NCBI GenBank assembly: GCA_025353105.1
Contig: JANXRG010000112.1
Location: forward strand, 62,001 to 126,000
Source of the DNA: Verrucomicrobiota bacterium
Lineage (GTDB): Bacteria > Verrucomicrobiota > Verrucomicrobiia > Chthoniobacterales > SZAS-18
Direction: 5' to 3'
Length of the DNA: 64,000 nt
Position 1 is the stretch's first letter, and every line of letters starts with the position of its first letter. Under the pieces are notes generated by a model. That model was not told where the DNA came from. It saw only the letters and a list, made by a program, of their open reading frames with translations, and did not search any database. Position numbers and translations under genes: made by a program. This document shows, piece after piece, positions 28,926-37,009 of this stretch.

Positions 28926-30248
28926 ATGCAATACACTCCACCCACCGTCGCGAAGCGTCCCCGCCTGCTCTCGGCGTCGAACATTGTTCTGTTCCTACTC
29001 GGTCTGATGTATCTGCTGACTTATATCGACCGCGTCAACGTATCGACTGCATCGAACGTTTTTGAAAAGGAGCTCAACCTCAGCAAGACCGAAGTCGGTC
29101 TGATCTTTTCCGCTTTTGCCTACCCGTATCTAATTTTTCAGATTGTGGGCGGTTATCTCGGCGATCGATTTGGTCCGCGTCGGGTTCTGACGATTTGCTC
29201 CTTGATTTGGGCGGTGGCGACGATTCTCACCGGGTTCGTCGGGGGGCTGGCCACGATGCTCGCGGCGCGTGTGCTTCTGGGCATCGGCGAAGGTGCGACG
29301 TTCCCGACGGCGACCTCGGCCATGAGCAACTGGGTGCGGCCGGCCGATCGGGGATTTGCGCAGGGATTTACGCATGCCTTTGCCCGCGTCGGTAATTCGA
29401 TCGCGCCACCGCTCATCGTCGCGCTGATGGTCTGGACCGGCTGGCGCGGCTCGTTTTTCGTGATGGGCATCGTCAGCTGCTTTTGGGTGTTCCTCTGGTA
29501 TTTCTATTTCCGCGACAACCCCGCGGAACATCCCGGCATTACCCAGGCTGAGCTCGCGGAATTGACCCCCTACGTCGACAAGGCGACGCGGTTGCGTAAC
29601 CCGGTGCCTTGGGGCCCGCTATTTGTCCGCATGCTGCCGGTCATCTTCGTGTATTTTTGCTACGGCTGGATCCTGTGGCTCTTCCTGAGTTGGATTCCGC
29701 AGTACTTCAAGAATCAACACCACCTTGATTTAAAGAGTTCGGCGCTGTTCTCGATGGGGGTTTTCTTTGCGGGCGTCGTGGGCGACACGGCGGGTGGAAT
29801 TTTGAGCGACCGTGTTTTGCACCGGACGGGTAGCCGACTGAAGGCGCGCAGCTACCTCGTCACGATTTTTTTCCTGTGCTCGCTCCTTTGCCTCGTGCCG
29901 CTGCGCCTGACCAACGACGTCAATATTCTTGCCGTCGCGCTCGCGGGGGCCTTCTTCTTCGCCGAGATGACGATTGGGCCGATGTGGTCCATCCCCATGG
30001 ATATCGCCCCGCGCTATTCCGGCTCGGCCAGCGGAATCATGAATACCGGCAGCGCGCTCGCTGCCATCCTGTCCCCGCTGATCGGCGGTTACATCATCGA
30101 TAAGACCGGAAACTGGAACTATCCGTTTTATGGTTCGATGGCGCTGCTGTTTCTCGGCGCGATCGTGGCCTTTTGGATGAAACCGAACGAAGCTTTCACG
30201 ATTGTCGCCGGGCCCCAGACGGGCACCAGCGACCCAAAGGCTGCGTAG
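28926..30248 (+). CDS. MFS transporter, anion:cation symporter (ACS)-like
   Basis: 440 aa with twelve hydrophobic segments. The first helix ends with YLLTYIDRVNVSTAS, which is the ACS-family signature (hexuronate, phthalate and tartrate carriers). The loop GDRFGPRRVLT after helix 2 and GEGATFPTATSAMSNW in helix 4 also match that family. It follows the CoA-transferase and hydratase genes by 66 bp and likely imports the organic acid that they act on. Confidence 0.87.
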   Translation: MQYTPPTVAKRPRLLSASNIVLFLLGLMYLLTYIDRVNVSTASNVFEKELNLSKTEVGLIFSAFAYPYLIFQIVGGYLGDRFGPRRVLTICSLIWAVATILTGFVGGLATMLAARVLLGIGEGATFPTATSAMSNWVRPADRGFAQGFTHAFARVGNSIAPPLIVALMVWTGWRGSFFVMGIVSCFWVFLWYFYFRDNPAEHPGITQAELAELTPYVDKATRLRNPVPWGPLFVRMLPVIFVYFCYGWILWLFLSWIPQYFKNQHHLDLKSSALFSMGVFFAGVVGDTAGGILSDRVLHRTGSRLKARSYLVTIFFLCSLLCLVPLRLTNDVNILAVALAGAFFFAEMTIGPMWSIPMDIAPRYSGSASGIMNTGSALAAILSPLIGGYIIDKTGNWNYPFYGSMALLFLGAIVAFWMKPNEAFTIVAGPQTGTSDPKAA

Positions 30249-30324
30249 AGCGTCGCCCACCCAAATTCCATGCGGAGCGCGGCCCACCCCCGCATGTCCT
30301 GGCCGTTTCGTGACCGGTCCGGGA

Positions 30325-30597
30325 CTAAACCATCGTCATGTGGCGGCATACCCAGACGGATTCGCCGGTGCCGTCTTCATTTGCGACGACTCGCACCCAC
30401 TGCCACTCGCTGCCGCGGGGGTCCGTGAATTTTCTCGGCTCGGGGTCCGCGTTGGCGTCGTCGGCGGGATTGCGCGCCCGCGCTTCCCCCACATTCAGCC
30501 GGAGGGGGTACGTCCATTCGTAAACCGCGATGGGAGTGGGCGGGGTCAGAAGATCGCCGTTCACGCCCGCCGCCAGCCAGAATTTTCTCGGTACCAT
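30325..30597 (-). CDS. Small hypothetical protein, intact copy of a duplicated locus
   Basis: 90 aa: MVPRKFWLAAGVNGDLLTPP near the start, then a highly charged middle (GEARARNPADDANADPEPRKF) and VWVCRHMTMV at the C-terminus. The whole locus, including about 55 bp upstream of the start, is repeated at 33181-33506. I do not recognise the family. That one copy has kept an open frame while the other has not suggests it was a real gene, although a repeat element with chance coding potential is an alternative. Confidence 0.5.
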   Translation of the reverse strand: MVPRKFWLAAGVNGDLLTPPTPIAVYEWTYPLRLNVGEARARNPADDANADPEPRKFTDPRGSEWQWVRVVANEDGTGESVWVCRHMTMV

Positions 30598-30852
30598 GCT
30601 CTATCCTTCGACCCGACTGACGCAAACGGAAAGGCGAAATGCTGTCACGGGATCAGGGCGCTTCAATTCCGTGTCTGGTCCTGCCTTGGGCGTCTTTGTA
30701 TTCGCCAGCTGCGTGCCGGAGACAAATGAGCTGTGGTTGCTTTCGGTCGCGCGGGAGAGACCAAAGCTTGCGGCAACCTTGATTGGGCAGGTTCAACCAG
30801 CTGTAGCTGCAGTCACTTGGCTGACGATTGTCAATCGGCGCCGAGGTGAATA

Positions 30853-30990
30853 TCATGAAGCTATGGCCAAGTCCCGTTTGCTGCGGCGGTCGACGGCGGG
30901 TGGGAACTCCGGTTCGAGACCGCGATCGGTCATCGCCTGCTTGGCGATCCCGGCGAGATCGGCTCGATTGTGACGTCGGGATTGGGACAT
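30853..30990 (-). pseudogene. 5'-end fragment of the RNB exonuclease gene
   Basis: From ATG 30990 the frame reads MSQSRRHNRADLAGIAKQ, then AMTDRGLEPEFPPAV, which matches the first about 33 residues of the exonuclease at 25143-26615 (MSQFRRHNRADLAEIAKLAM...) with few changes, then diverges and stops at 30853 after 45 codons. About 110 bp of DNA is duplicated. It is a broken copy of the gene's start, 4 kb downstream of the parent. Confidence 0.72.
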
Positions 30991-31061
30991 GTCGCAAGGC
31001 TACCGCGGACACGGATAATAGGAAGAAGGATGAACACCTACCGACCGGACGGTCGGTCGCC

Positions 31062-31436
31062 TTACCGGGACGCGTCTGACACCCCGGCTGCGTCGGTGAG
31101 TTCGGCCTGCAGCTTCTCGACCTCCTTCAACAAGCGGACAAATTTCCGGCCGTAGTCGGTCAGGTGATATTCGACTCGGGGAGGGATCTCGGGAAATTCG
31201 ATCCGCTCAAACAGGCCGGCCCGAGTGAACGTGCGCAAGCGGTCGCTCAGCACCTTCGTGCTGATGCCCACGATGTGGCGCTCGATTGCGCCGGGCCGGC
31301 GCACGCCGGCACTCACGGAGCGGAGCACGCTGATGGACCAGCGGCAGCCGATCACGTCTTCCAGCAGCACTTCCACCCGACCGGAATGCAGTTTGGGCAT
31401 GATCGCTAAATATTTTTTGTCGTTGGCGTTCATCAA
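31062..31436 (-). CDS. HxlR-family winged-helix transcriptional regulator
   Basis: 124 aa. The family core is clear: LEDVIGCRWSISVLRSV, RPGAIERHIVGISTKVLSDRLR as the recognition region, and the wing YHLTDYGRKF. HxlR proteins are small redox- or metabolite-responsive regulators and usually control a divergent neighbour. Here the divergent gene is the YHS-domain protein at 31583, with PNPOx- and DUF1348-type genes after it. The Cys in IGCRW is the usual redox position. Start could be either of two adjacent ATG codons. Confidence 0.87.
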   Translation of the reverse strand: MMNANDKKYLAIMPKLHSGRVEVLLEDVIGCRWSISVLRSVSAGVRRPGAIERHIVGISTKVLSDRLRTFTRAGLFERIEFPEIPPRVEYHLTDYGRKFVRLLKEVEKLQAELTDAAGVSDASR

Positions 31437-31582
31437 TGCACACCGATTTGTGGGTATCCCCCGCGATTGTGCCCTCTAGCGGGACGGAGGCAAGCCCGGC
31501 ATTTTCAGCCGTTCAGAACATGGAGATCGCGGAAAACCCGCCGATTTCCCAAGAGGCAACAAACCAAAATAGAAACTAGAAC
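31437..31582. promoter_or_regulatory. Divergent intergenic region between HxlR regulator and YHS gene
   Basis: 146 bp separating two divergent genes, so it should hold both promoters and any HxlR operator. The sequence is locally less GC-rich near the YHS start (aacaaaccaaaatagaaact). I see no convincing -35/-10 pair or palindrome to name. Confidence 0.4.
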
Positions 31583-32041
31583 ATGAAATTGAAACAACTT
31601 CTCACCATCACCGCAGCCCTGCTGCTGGCGGCAGGAACCGCCGCGGCCGCCGACCTCGTCAATGTGGCCGGCGCGAGCGGGATCGCGGTCGACGGCTACG
31701 ACACCGTGGCCTTCTTTACGGACGGCAAACCGATGCACGGCGACCCCAGCGACAAGTCGACCTACCAAGGCGCGACATACTTCTTCGCGAGCAGGGGGCA
31801 CAAGACGCTCTTTGACGCGAATCCTGCGAAATATGTCCCGCAATTCGGGGGTTTTTGTGCCTACGGTGTGGGGTTGAACGCGCTCTTTCCGGTGGACATC
31901 AGCACCTGGCAGGTCCGCGACGGAAAACTTTATCTCAACCTGAATCCTGAAATCCTCAAGGCCTTCAACGCCGACCTCAGCGGAAATTTGAAGAAAGCGG
32001 ATGGCAACTGGACGGGACTCGTGCAGAAGAACGCAAAATAA
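31583..32041 (+). CDS. Exported YHS-domain protein
   Basis: 152 aa with a signal peptide (MKLKQLLTITAALLLAAGTAAA). The YHS core: VDGYDTVAFFTDGKPMHGD, YQGATYFFASRGHKTLFDANPAKYVP and GGFCAYGVGLNALFPVD. YHS domains are linked to copper/silver or other metal handling and to redox enzymes, but activity is unproven for most. It is divergent from the HxlR regulator and starts a short run with the PNPOx and DUF1348 genes. Confidence 0.85.
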   Translation: MKLKQLLTITAALLLAAGTAAAADLVNVAGASGIAVDGYDTVAFFTDGKPMHGDPSDKSTYQGATYFFASRGHKTLFDANPAKYVPQFGGFCAYGVGLNALFPVDISTWQVRDGKLYLNLNPEILKAFNADLSGNLKKADGNWTGLVQKNAK

Positions 32042-32115
32042 ACATCTCAGCTAAATCCATCCGGGTGCGGGGAGCTGGCATGGTCCGGTTCTCCGCGTCC
32101 AAATCGACCGCGTCC

Positions 32116-32718
32116 ATGGCCACAAAATTTCTCGAAATTACGCTGACCGATTCCGTGCGCCGCGCGCAGGAACATTACTTTGGGCGCGCCCGGCCGGTCG
32201 TGGCTGCCCCGGATCGCGATGGGCTGACGAACGACGAAATTTCCTTCATCGCCTTGCGCGACAGTTTTTATTTATCGACCATCAGTGAGACGGGATGGCC
32301 GTATGTCCAGCATCGCGGCGGGCCCGCCGGCTTTCTTCGGGTTCTCGGTCCAAGCCAGCTTGCTTTCGCCGATTACAAGGGCAATCGGCAGATGATTTCG
32401 ACGGGAAATCTCGCGATGAATGACCGCGTGGCGTTTTTTTTGATGGATTATCCCAATCGCACGCGGTTGAAAATTTTGGGACATGCGCGGGTGGAGGATG
32501 CGCGCGACCAGCCGGAACTGGTGACCTCGATCGCCCAAGCCGAAATGCGGGGGATCGTGGAGCGGATTGTGCTCGTCGAAGTGGTGTCCTTTGATTGGAA
32601 TTGCCCGCAATACATCACGCCGCGCTTTACCGGCGAGGAGGTCCGAAAAATTATCGATCCGCTCAAAGCCCGCATTAGCGAACTTGAATCTCAACCCGCC
32701 GCGAACGACCTCCCATGA
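32116..32718 (+). CDS. Pyridoxamine 5'-phosphate oxidase-like FMN-binding protein
   Basis: 200 aa from ATG 32116. Split-barrel flavoprotein pattern: [48 protein letters not shown] and [12 protein letters not shown]. The C-terminus has a coiled segment ([10 protein letters not shown]). Members reduce or oxidise small molecules with FMN or F420, often in stress response. Its stop overlaps the next start (ATGA). An upstream in-frame ATG at 32080 is possible but adds a leader without similarity. Confidence 0.85.
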   Translation: MATKFLEITLTDSVRRAQEHYFGRARPVVAAPDRDGLTNDEISFIALRDSFYLSTISETGWPYVQHRGGPAGFLRVLGPSQLAFADYKGNRQMISTGNLAMNDRVAFFLMDYPNRTRLKILGHARVEDARDQPELVTSIAQAEMRGIVERIVLVEVVSFDWNCPQYITPRFTGEEVRKIIDPLKARISELESQPAANDLP

Positions 32719-33143
32719 ATCCGCGACCGCCGCTCCCGCCCTTCACCGAAGAAACCGCCCGCCAGAAAATTCAGGCTGCCGAAGATGCCTGGAACAGTCG
32801 CGATCCCGAGCGCGTGTCGCTGGCGTACACCGAGGACACGGAGTGGCGCAACCGATCCGAATTTCTGCGCGGCCGGGCCGCGGTGGTCGAATTTTTGCGC
32901 CGAAAGTGGGAGAAGGAACTCGACTATCGATTGCGCAAGGAGCTTTGGACGTATCGCGATCATCGCATCGCGGTGCGCTTTGAGTACGAGTTTCACGACG
33001 CCAGTGGCCAGTGGCATCGCGCCTACGGCAATGAGAATTGGGAGTTCGACGAACTCGGCTACATGCGCTCCCGCTTTGCGAGCATCAACGATTTGGCGAT
33101 CGCGGAAGCAGACCGAAAGTTCCATTGGGAGCGCAAAGCGTAG
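32715..33143 (+). CDS. DUF1348 (NTF2-like fold) protein
   Basis: 142 aa, nearly all of it the DUF1348 domain: [42 protein letters not shown], and [23 protein letters not shown]. This is the SnoaL/NTF2-like fold. Function is unknown; it often lies beside redox genes under HxlR-type control, as here. The start overlaps the stop of the FMN-binding protein, indicating coupled translation. Confidence 0.87.
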   Translation: MNPRPPLPPFTEETARQKIQAAEDAWNSRDPERVSLAYTEDTEWRNRSEFLRGRAAVVEFLRRKWEKELDYRLRKELWTYRDHRIAVRFEYEFHDASGQWHRAYGNENWEFDELGYMRSRFASINDLAIAEADRKFHWERKA

Positions 33144-33180
33144 CGCATTCTGGACTAACGCCGGGTGGACGCCCCGCCGG

Positions 33181-33454
33181 TTAAACCATCGTCATGTGCT
33201 TGCACACCCAGGCGGATTCGCCGGTGCCGTCTTCATTGGCGAGGACTCGCACCCACTGCCACTCGCTGCTGCGCGGGTCCGTGAATTTTCTCGGCTCGGG
33301 GTCGGCGTTGGCATCTTCGGCAGGATTTCGCGCCCGGGCTTCCCCCACGTTCAGCCGGAGGGGGTTACGTGCATTCGTAAACCGCAATGGGGGTGGACGG
33401 AGTCAGGAGATCCCCGTTGACGCCCGCCGCCAGCCAAAATCTTGTCGGTACCAT
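33181..33454 (-). pseudogene. Frameshifted copy of the small protein at 30325
   Basis: Starting at ATG 33454 the frame reads MVPTRFWLAAGVNGDLLTPS and then stops after TPIAVYECT. The rest of the homologous protein continues in the next frame from PLRLNVGEAR to WVCKHMTMV and a TAA at 33181. Relative to the intact copy there is one extra T near 33365 (plus strand ggggttacg versus gggtacg). The duplicated DNA is about 330 bp and extends about 50 bp upstream of the start. Confidence 0.75.
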
Positions 33455-33539
33455 GCGTCACCCTTCCGCCGGATTGGCGCAAACCGAAAGGTGAAATCCT
33501 GTCACGGTCCCGCCGTAGCCCGCCTGCGGCGGAAAAACC

Positions 33540-33712
33540 CGAAGCTTCAACCTCGAAACTCGAGAAAAACCCAAAGCGGAAAAACTCGGAAAGTGAAATG
33601 GGGACCACTTTCCGCCGCGACCATTTCAATCATTTTCATCACTTTCTTCGAGACTGCGGCAGGTACAGGGAGGAGGGGGTACATTCGAGTTTAGAAATTC
33701 GAGTTTCCCGTG
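33540..33712. repeat. GGGAAACTCGAA-end interspersed repeat, copy 1
   Basis: An AT-rich island in GC-rich surroundings. It ends on the plus strand with GAAATTCGAGTTTCCCG (33696-33712) and starts with ACCTCGAAACTCGAG, giving loose inverted termini. The C-terminal residues ETRISKLE of the HTH protein gene are read from this repeat. Related islands lie at 56362-56490 and 58930-59128, always with this end facing the 3' end of a minus-strand gene. Confidence 0.6.
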
Positions 33713-34037
33713 CCCGCCACCGCGCGCGCCATGGACGCAGCACGGAATGCAACGGCGTTGCGGTCGGATGCGCGTGCGTGGTGCGGATCAATTCGCGCCG
33801 TCGGAGATTTATCAGCGCCGATTGAATCGCGCTTTTCGAGAGGGCGGTCTCGGCCGCGAGTTCGCGCAGACTCGCCGCCACCGGCCGCCAGCGCGTCCGA
33901 GCCGCGCGGCCGTAGAGAAAAGCATAAACCATGAAGGCCGACGGCTGCTTGTCGTGCCCCACCAGGTCACGCAGAAGCACGTCAAACACGTACGCATCGA
34001 CGGGGACGACCGATCGCGAAAAGAGCATGGACCACAT
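33639..34037 (-). CDS. Helix-turn-helix DNA-binding protein with repeat-derived tail
   Basis: 132 aa from ATG 34037 (34028 is an alternative). The central block is MVYAFLYGR, RPVAASLRELAAETALSKSAIQSALINLRRR, followed by a Pro-containing ending TATPLHSVLRPW; this is a helix-turn-helix pattern (ELAAETALSKSAIQSAL) of a small uncharacterised family. The last about 25 residues (ETRISKLECTPSSLYLPQSRRK) are encoded by the AT-rich repeat, which seems to have removed the original stop. Function: transcription factor by fold, target unknown. Confidence 0.68.
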   Translation of the reverse strand: MWSMLFSRSVVPVDAYVFDVLLRDLVGHDKQPSAFMVYAFLYGRAARTRWRPVAASLRELAAETALSKSAIQSALINLRRRELIRTTHAHPTATPLHSVLRPWRARWRARETRISKLECTPSSLYLPQSRRK

Positions 34038-34128
34038 TCTACTATACCGATAAACGGACAAGACTTTCTTGCGGGCGCCGTCAGTGCTCGCTGGACGCCG
34101 CGGCGGGTCTTCCTACGATGCCGTCATC

Positions 34129-34497
34129 ATGATCACGCAAATCAAATTCATCGGGATTCCGGTGCACGATCAGAATCGCGCCCTCGCATTTTACACCGAC
34201 AAGCTCGGATTCACGATTCTCACCGACCAGCCGTTCGACGAACACCAGCGTTGGATCGAGCTGCGGATTCCGGAGGCGGAGACACGGGTGGCGCTGTTCA
34301 CCCCGGACGGGCATGAAGACCGGGTCGGCACCTTTCACAGCGTTTCGTTTGCCTGCGACGATGTGGAGTCGACCCACGCGGAGCTTTCAGCGCGGGGTGT
34401 GGAATTCATGGGCCCGCCAAAAAAGGAGCCCTGGGGGACCTTTGCGATGTTCAAAGACAGCGAAGGCAACCAGTTTGTGCTCTCAACCGCGCGGTAG
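34129..34497 (+). CDS. VOC/glyoxalase-family protein
   Basis: 122 aa from ATG 34129. Paired beta-alpha-beta-beta-beta modules: FIGIPVHDQNRALAFYTDKLGF, then HSVSFACDDVESTHAELSARGVEF and FKDSEGNQFVLS. Metal-ligand candidates are the Glu/His positions in HQRWIEL, TFHSVSF and GNQF. Such proteins include glyoxalase I, bleomycin-resistance proteins and dioxygenases; small solitary versions are often antibiotic-binding or of unknown role. No operon partner. Confidence 0.85.
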   Translation: MITQIKFIGIPVHDQNRALAFYTDKLGFTILTDQPFDEHQRWIELRIPEAETRVALFTPDGHEDRVGTFHSVSFACDDVESTHAELSARGVEFMGPPKKEPWGTFAMFKDSEGNQFVLSTAR

Positions 34498-34535
34498 CCA
34501 CGGCTCGATTCACGCGCCTGGCTCCGGGAACCGGC

Positions 34536-34979
34536 TCAGAAGCCTGCGGCTCCAGTTCCTTCATCCTGCGCGATCATTTCGAAAATGGTGTCGACGGACC
34601 TGCCTCTCAAATTCGAATACAAAATCGGCTTTACGAGCAGGAGAACGAGATGGCCGGGTCGACCTTTGGCGCCAATCTTGGGCGCAAATTCATTCCACGC
34701 TGCGATGGCCGGGGCGGTGACGGTCGGCTGGGCGAGGAACCAGCTTGCCAGGGTGTCGTCATCCTTTGCGTGGCGCACCCCGCGGAGGAAATTGGCCCGC
34801 GTGAGGCCGAAATGTTTTAGAAAATGTCCATCGATTCCAAGCGCGCTGCAAAACGCCAGACGATAGGAGAGCGGCAACTTGCCGGCGAGCAGCAGGCGCG
34901 CCTTGTCGCTGAATCGCGGCAGCCAACAGCAGCCGGCGAGTTGAACGGTGGGCGGACGGAGTTGGATGGGGAAGGGCAA
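34536..34979 (-). CDS. DUF5069 protein
   Basis: 147 aa, probably from a TTG at 34979; no ATG or GTG gives a full-length family match, so the start is uncertain. DUF5069 features: LAGCCWLPRFSDKARLLLAG near the start, FCSALGIDGHFLKHFGL, DDTLASWF, and the ending RSVDTIFEMIAQDEG. The family is common in Verrucomicrobiota and Planctomycetota with no known function. It lies 31 bp downstream of the tartrate dehydrogenase gene on the same strand. Confidence 0.75.
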   Translation of the reverse strand: MPFPIQLRPPTVQLAGCCWLPRFSDKARLLLAGKLPLSYRLAFCSALGIDGHFLKHFGLTRANFLRGVRHAKDDDTLASWFLAQPTVTAPAIAAWNEFAPKIGAKGRPGHLVLLLVKPILYSNLRGRSVDTIFEMIAQDEGTGAAGF

Positions 34980-35010
34980 AGGGTTGAGAGTTAAGGAACA
35001 GGGGAGGCGT

Positions 35011-36069
35011 TTAGAGGGCGTCGATGACGGCTTGGGTCACGTCCTTCGTTTTCGCCTTGCCTCCGAGATCGGGCGTGAAGACGGCGGCGGCGGTCGTCTT
35101 TTCGATCGCGGCCATCAGGCGCGCCGCCGCGGCCTTTTCCCCGAGGTGGTCGAGCATGAGCACCGTCGTCCAAAACGTGCCGATCGGATTCGCGATGCCT
35201 TTGCCGGTGATGTCGAACGCCGACCCGTGGATGGGCTCGAACATCGACGGAAACTTTCGCGGCGGATTCAGGTTTGCCGTGGGCGCGATGCCGAGGCTGC
35301 CGGCGAGCGCCGCGGCGAGATCGCTCAGGATGTCCGCGTGAAGATTCGTGGCCACCACGGTGTCCAGGCTCCCGGGGTTGTTGACCATGCGCGCGGTCAT
35401 CGCGTCCACCAGCATCTTGTCGCTCGCCACGTCCGGAAACTGAGCGCCGACCTCGGCGGAGATTTCGTCCCACATCACCATGCCATGACGCTGCGCGTTG
35501 CTCTTTGTGACGACGGTGAGTTTCTTGCGTGGGCGCGAGCGCGCGAGCTCATAGGCGAAACGCATGATGCGTTCACAGCCGGCGCGCGTATAGATGGCGG
35601 TCTCGGTGCCGACTTCCTCCGGGAGGCCGCGATGCGAGCGCCCGCCCTGGCCGGCGTATTCGCCCTCGCTGTTTTCGCGCACGATCATCATGTCGAGATC
35701 GCCCGGACCGCGGCCGCTGAGTGGCGAGCGGATGCCCGGCAGGATCCGCGTCGGGCGAATGTTTGCGTACTGATCGAAGCTTTGGCAGATGCGCAGGCGC
35801 AGACCCCACAGCGTGATGTCGTCCGCGATGTCCGGCGCGCCCACGGCGCCGAAGAGAATCGCGTCAAAGGGCCGCAAGGTTTCCAGCCCGCTCGTCGGCA
35901 TCATGAGGCCGTGATGCCGGTAATATTCACTGCCCCATGGGAAGGTCTCGACGCGCAGGCGGAAGCCGCGGTCGCGTTGTTGCAGGACTTTGAGGACTTC
36001 GAGCGCCGCGGGCACGACCTCCTGACCGATGCCGTCGGCGGGAACGGATGCGATGGAATACGTTTTCAT
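35011..36069 (-). CDS. ttuC: Tartrate dehydrogenase/decarboxylase (TtuC/YeaU type, isocitrate-dehydrogenase superfamily)
   Basis: 352 aa. Beta-decarboxylating dehydrogenase motifs: IASVPADGIGQEVV, FGAVGAPDI, the substrate-site block MMIVRENSEGEYAGQGG, AMTARMVNNPGSLDTVVATNLHADILSDL, and FEPIHGSAFDI. ENSEGEYAG and the longer TLWGLRLRICQ segment fit the tartrate dehydrogenase / D-malate dehydrogenase branch better than LeuB. Reaction: NAD- and Mn-dependent oxidation or decarboxylation of tartrate or D-malate. A D-tartrate dehydratase (40259) lies 4 kb away, supporting tartrate use. Symbol is by similarity; DmlA is the alternative. Confidence 0.82.
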   Translation of the reverse strand: MKTYSIASVPADGIGQEVVPAALEVLKVLQQRDRGFRLRVETFPWGSEYYRHHGLMMPTSGLETLRPFDAILFGAVGAPDIADDITLWGLRLRICQSFDQYANIRPTRILPGIRSPLSGRGPGDLDMMIVRENSEGEYAGQGGRSHRGLPEEVGTETAIYTRAGCERIMRFAYELARSRPRKKLTVVTKSNAQRHGMVMWDEISAEVGAQFPDVASDKMLVDAMTARMVNNPGSLDTVVATNLHADILSDLAAALAGSLGIAPTANLNPPRKFPSMFEPIHGSAFDITGKGIANPIGTFWTTVLMLDHLGEKAAAARLMAAIEKTTAAAVFTPDLGGKAKTKDVTQAVIDAL

Positions 36070-36478
36070 AAGGGACGTCGCGCCGCAACGAAGACCGAGT
36101 GTGAAGAGTGAAGGGACGAGAGTCGAGCGTCGAGAGCCAGAGCGTTGCCTTACCCCGAACGACGAGCCGAGGCCAACGGGGTGGGCAGGTCAGCCGTCCA
36201 GCCGCGCACGGGCAGCGGTGCCTGGGCCGGGAGCGCAGGACGCGCCCACCCGCGAGAAAGCGTGGGGCATCGGGCGGGGCGAGCAGATTGATTTTGAATT
36301 CGACCGCGAGCACGTCAGTGCCGGTCAGAGCCAGCGTGTAGGCTGCCTACCCGCATGCGGAATCACCGCGTAGAAGTCCGGCGCGCTCACGCTCACTCGC
36401 GACGTGCGGCAACTTCGCGAATAACACGGTGCGAGAAGGTCTTGCTGGAATTGCGCGGGAAGTGCAGTATACGGACTT
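36070..36478. other. Gene-free region between ttuC and the SWIB gene
   Basis: 409 bp between divergent genes. It includes a purine-rich run (gagtgaagggacgagagtcgagcgtcgagagc) and GC-rich unique DNA. A possible -10-like TATACG occurs at 36471-36476, six bases before the SWIB start, which is too close for an ordinary promoter. I see no open frame, RNA structure or repeat that I can support. Confidence 0.4.
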
Positions 36479-36766
36479 ATGCCTACTGCTAAAAAACCCG
36501 CCCCCAAGAAAAGGACGATGAACGCCGCGTTCGCCAAACCCGTGAAGCCTGATGACAAGCTGGCTTTGGTGGTTGGCGCCGCCCCGCTCCCGCGCACGGA
36601 GTTGACCAAGAAGCTTTGGGAATACATCAAGAAGCACAAGCTTCAGGACACAAAGAATCGCCGGAACATCAACGCCGACGCGAATCTCAAGGCTGTCTTC
36701 AACGGAAAGTCCCAAGTTTCGATGTTTGAAATGACGAAGCTTGTCAGCAAGCACGTTGTCGCCTGA
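36479..36766 (+). CDS. SWIB-domain protein
   Basis: 95 aa. A basic N-terminal tail (MPTAKKPAPKKRTMNAAF) is followed by the SWIB/MDM2 fold: PLPRTELTKKLWEYIKKHKLQD, RRNINADANLKAVFNGKSQV and FEMTKLVSKHV. Bacterial SWIB proteins are best known from Chlamydiae, where one is fused to topoisomerase I; stand-alone forms occur in Verrucomicrobiota and some Proteobacteria. Probably DNA- or chromatin-associated (the basic tail fits). Single gene; function not established. Confidence 0.87.
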   Translation: MPTAKKPAPKKRTMNAAFAKPVKPDDKLALVVGAAPLPRTELTKKLWEYIKKHKLQDTKNRRNINADANLKAVFNGKSQVSMFEMTKLVSKHVVA

Positions 36767-37009
36767 TTCGATTTCGCGATTTCACCGCCGCTCTTCCCGA
36801 GCGTGCCAAAAATGCGGAACTTCCACCGGGACCACTATCCCGGCGCAAACGCCTTGTCGCTCACGGCCGGGGTCCATCCCCCCGGCTGTGGCGACGCCGA
36901 CGCTTCAGACTGAGGTCGCGAGCGATCGCACCGTCGGATGTTGCCTTGACGATGGGTGAATCGCAGCGCGAGGTGGAGAACCTCGGCGCGCTCTCCGCGA
37001 CTGCCCCGA
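36767..37009. other. Region downstream of a truncated TonB-dependent receptor
   Basis: 243 bp where the rest of the receptor gene would be expected. None of the three minus-strand frames continues receptor-like sequence; stops occur in each. It seems to be non-homologous DNA joined after the truncated gene. Confidence 0.4.

Noticed and set aside
34948-36111. A 387-codon plus-strand frame across the tartrate dehydrogenase gene
   Set aside because: The minus strand encodes an unmistakable TtuC/LeuB-family protein over the same bases; the plus frame is a GC-bias artefact.
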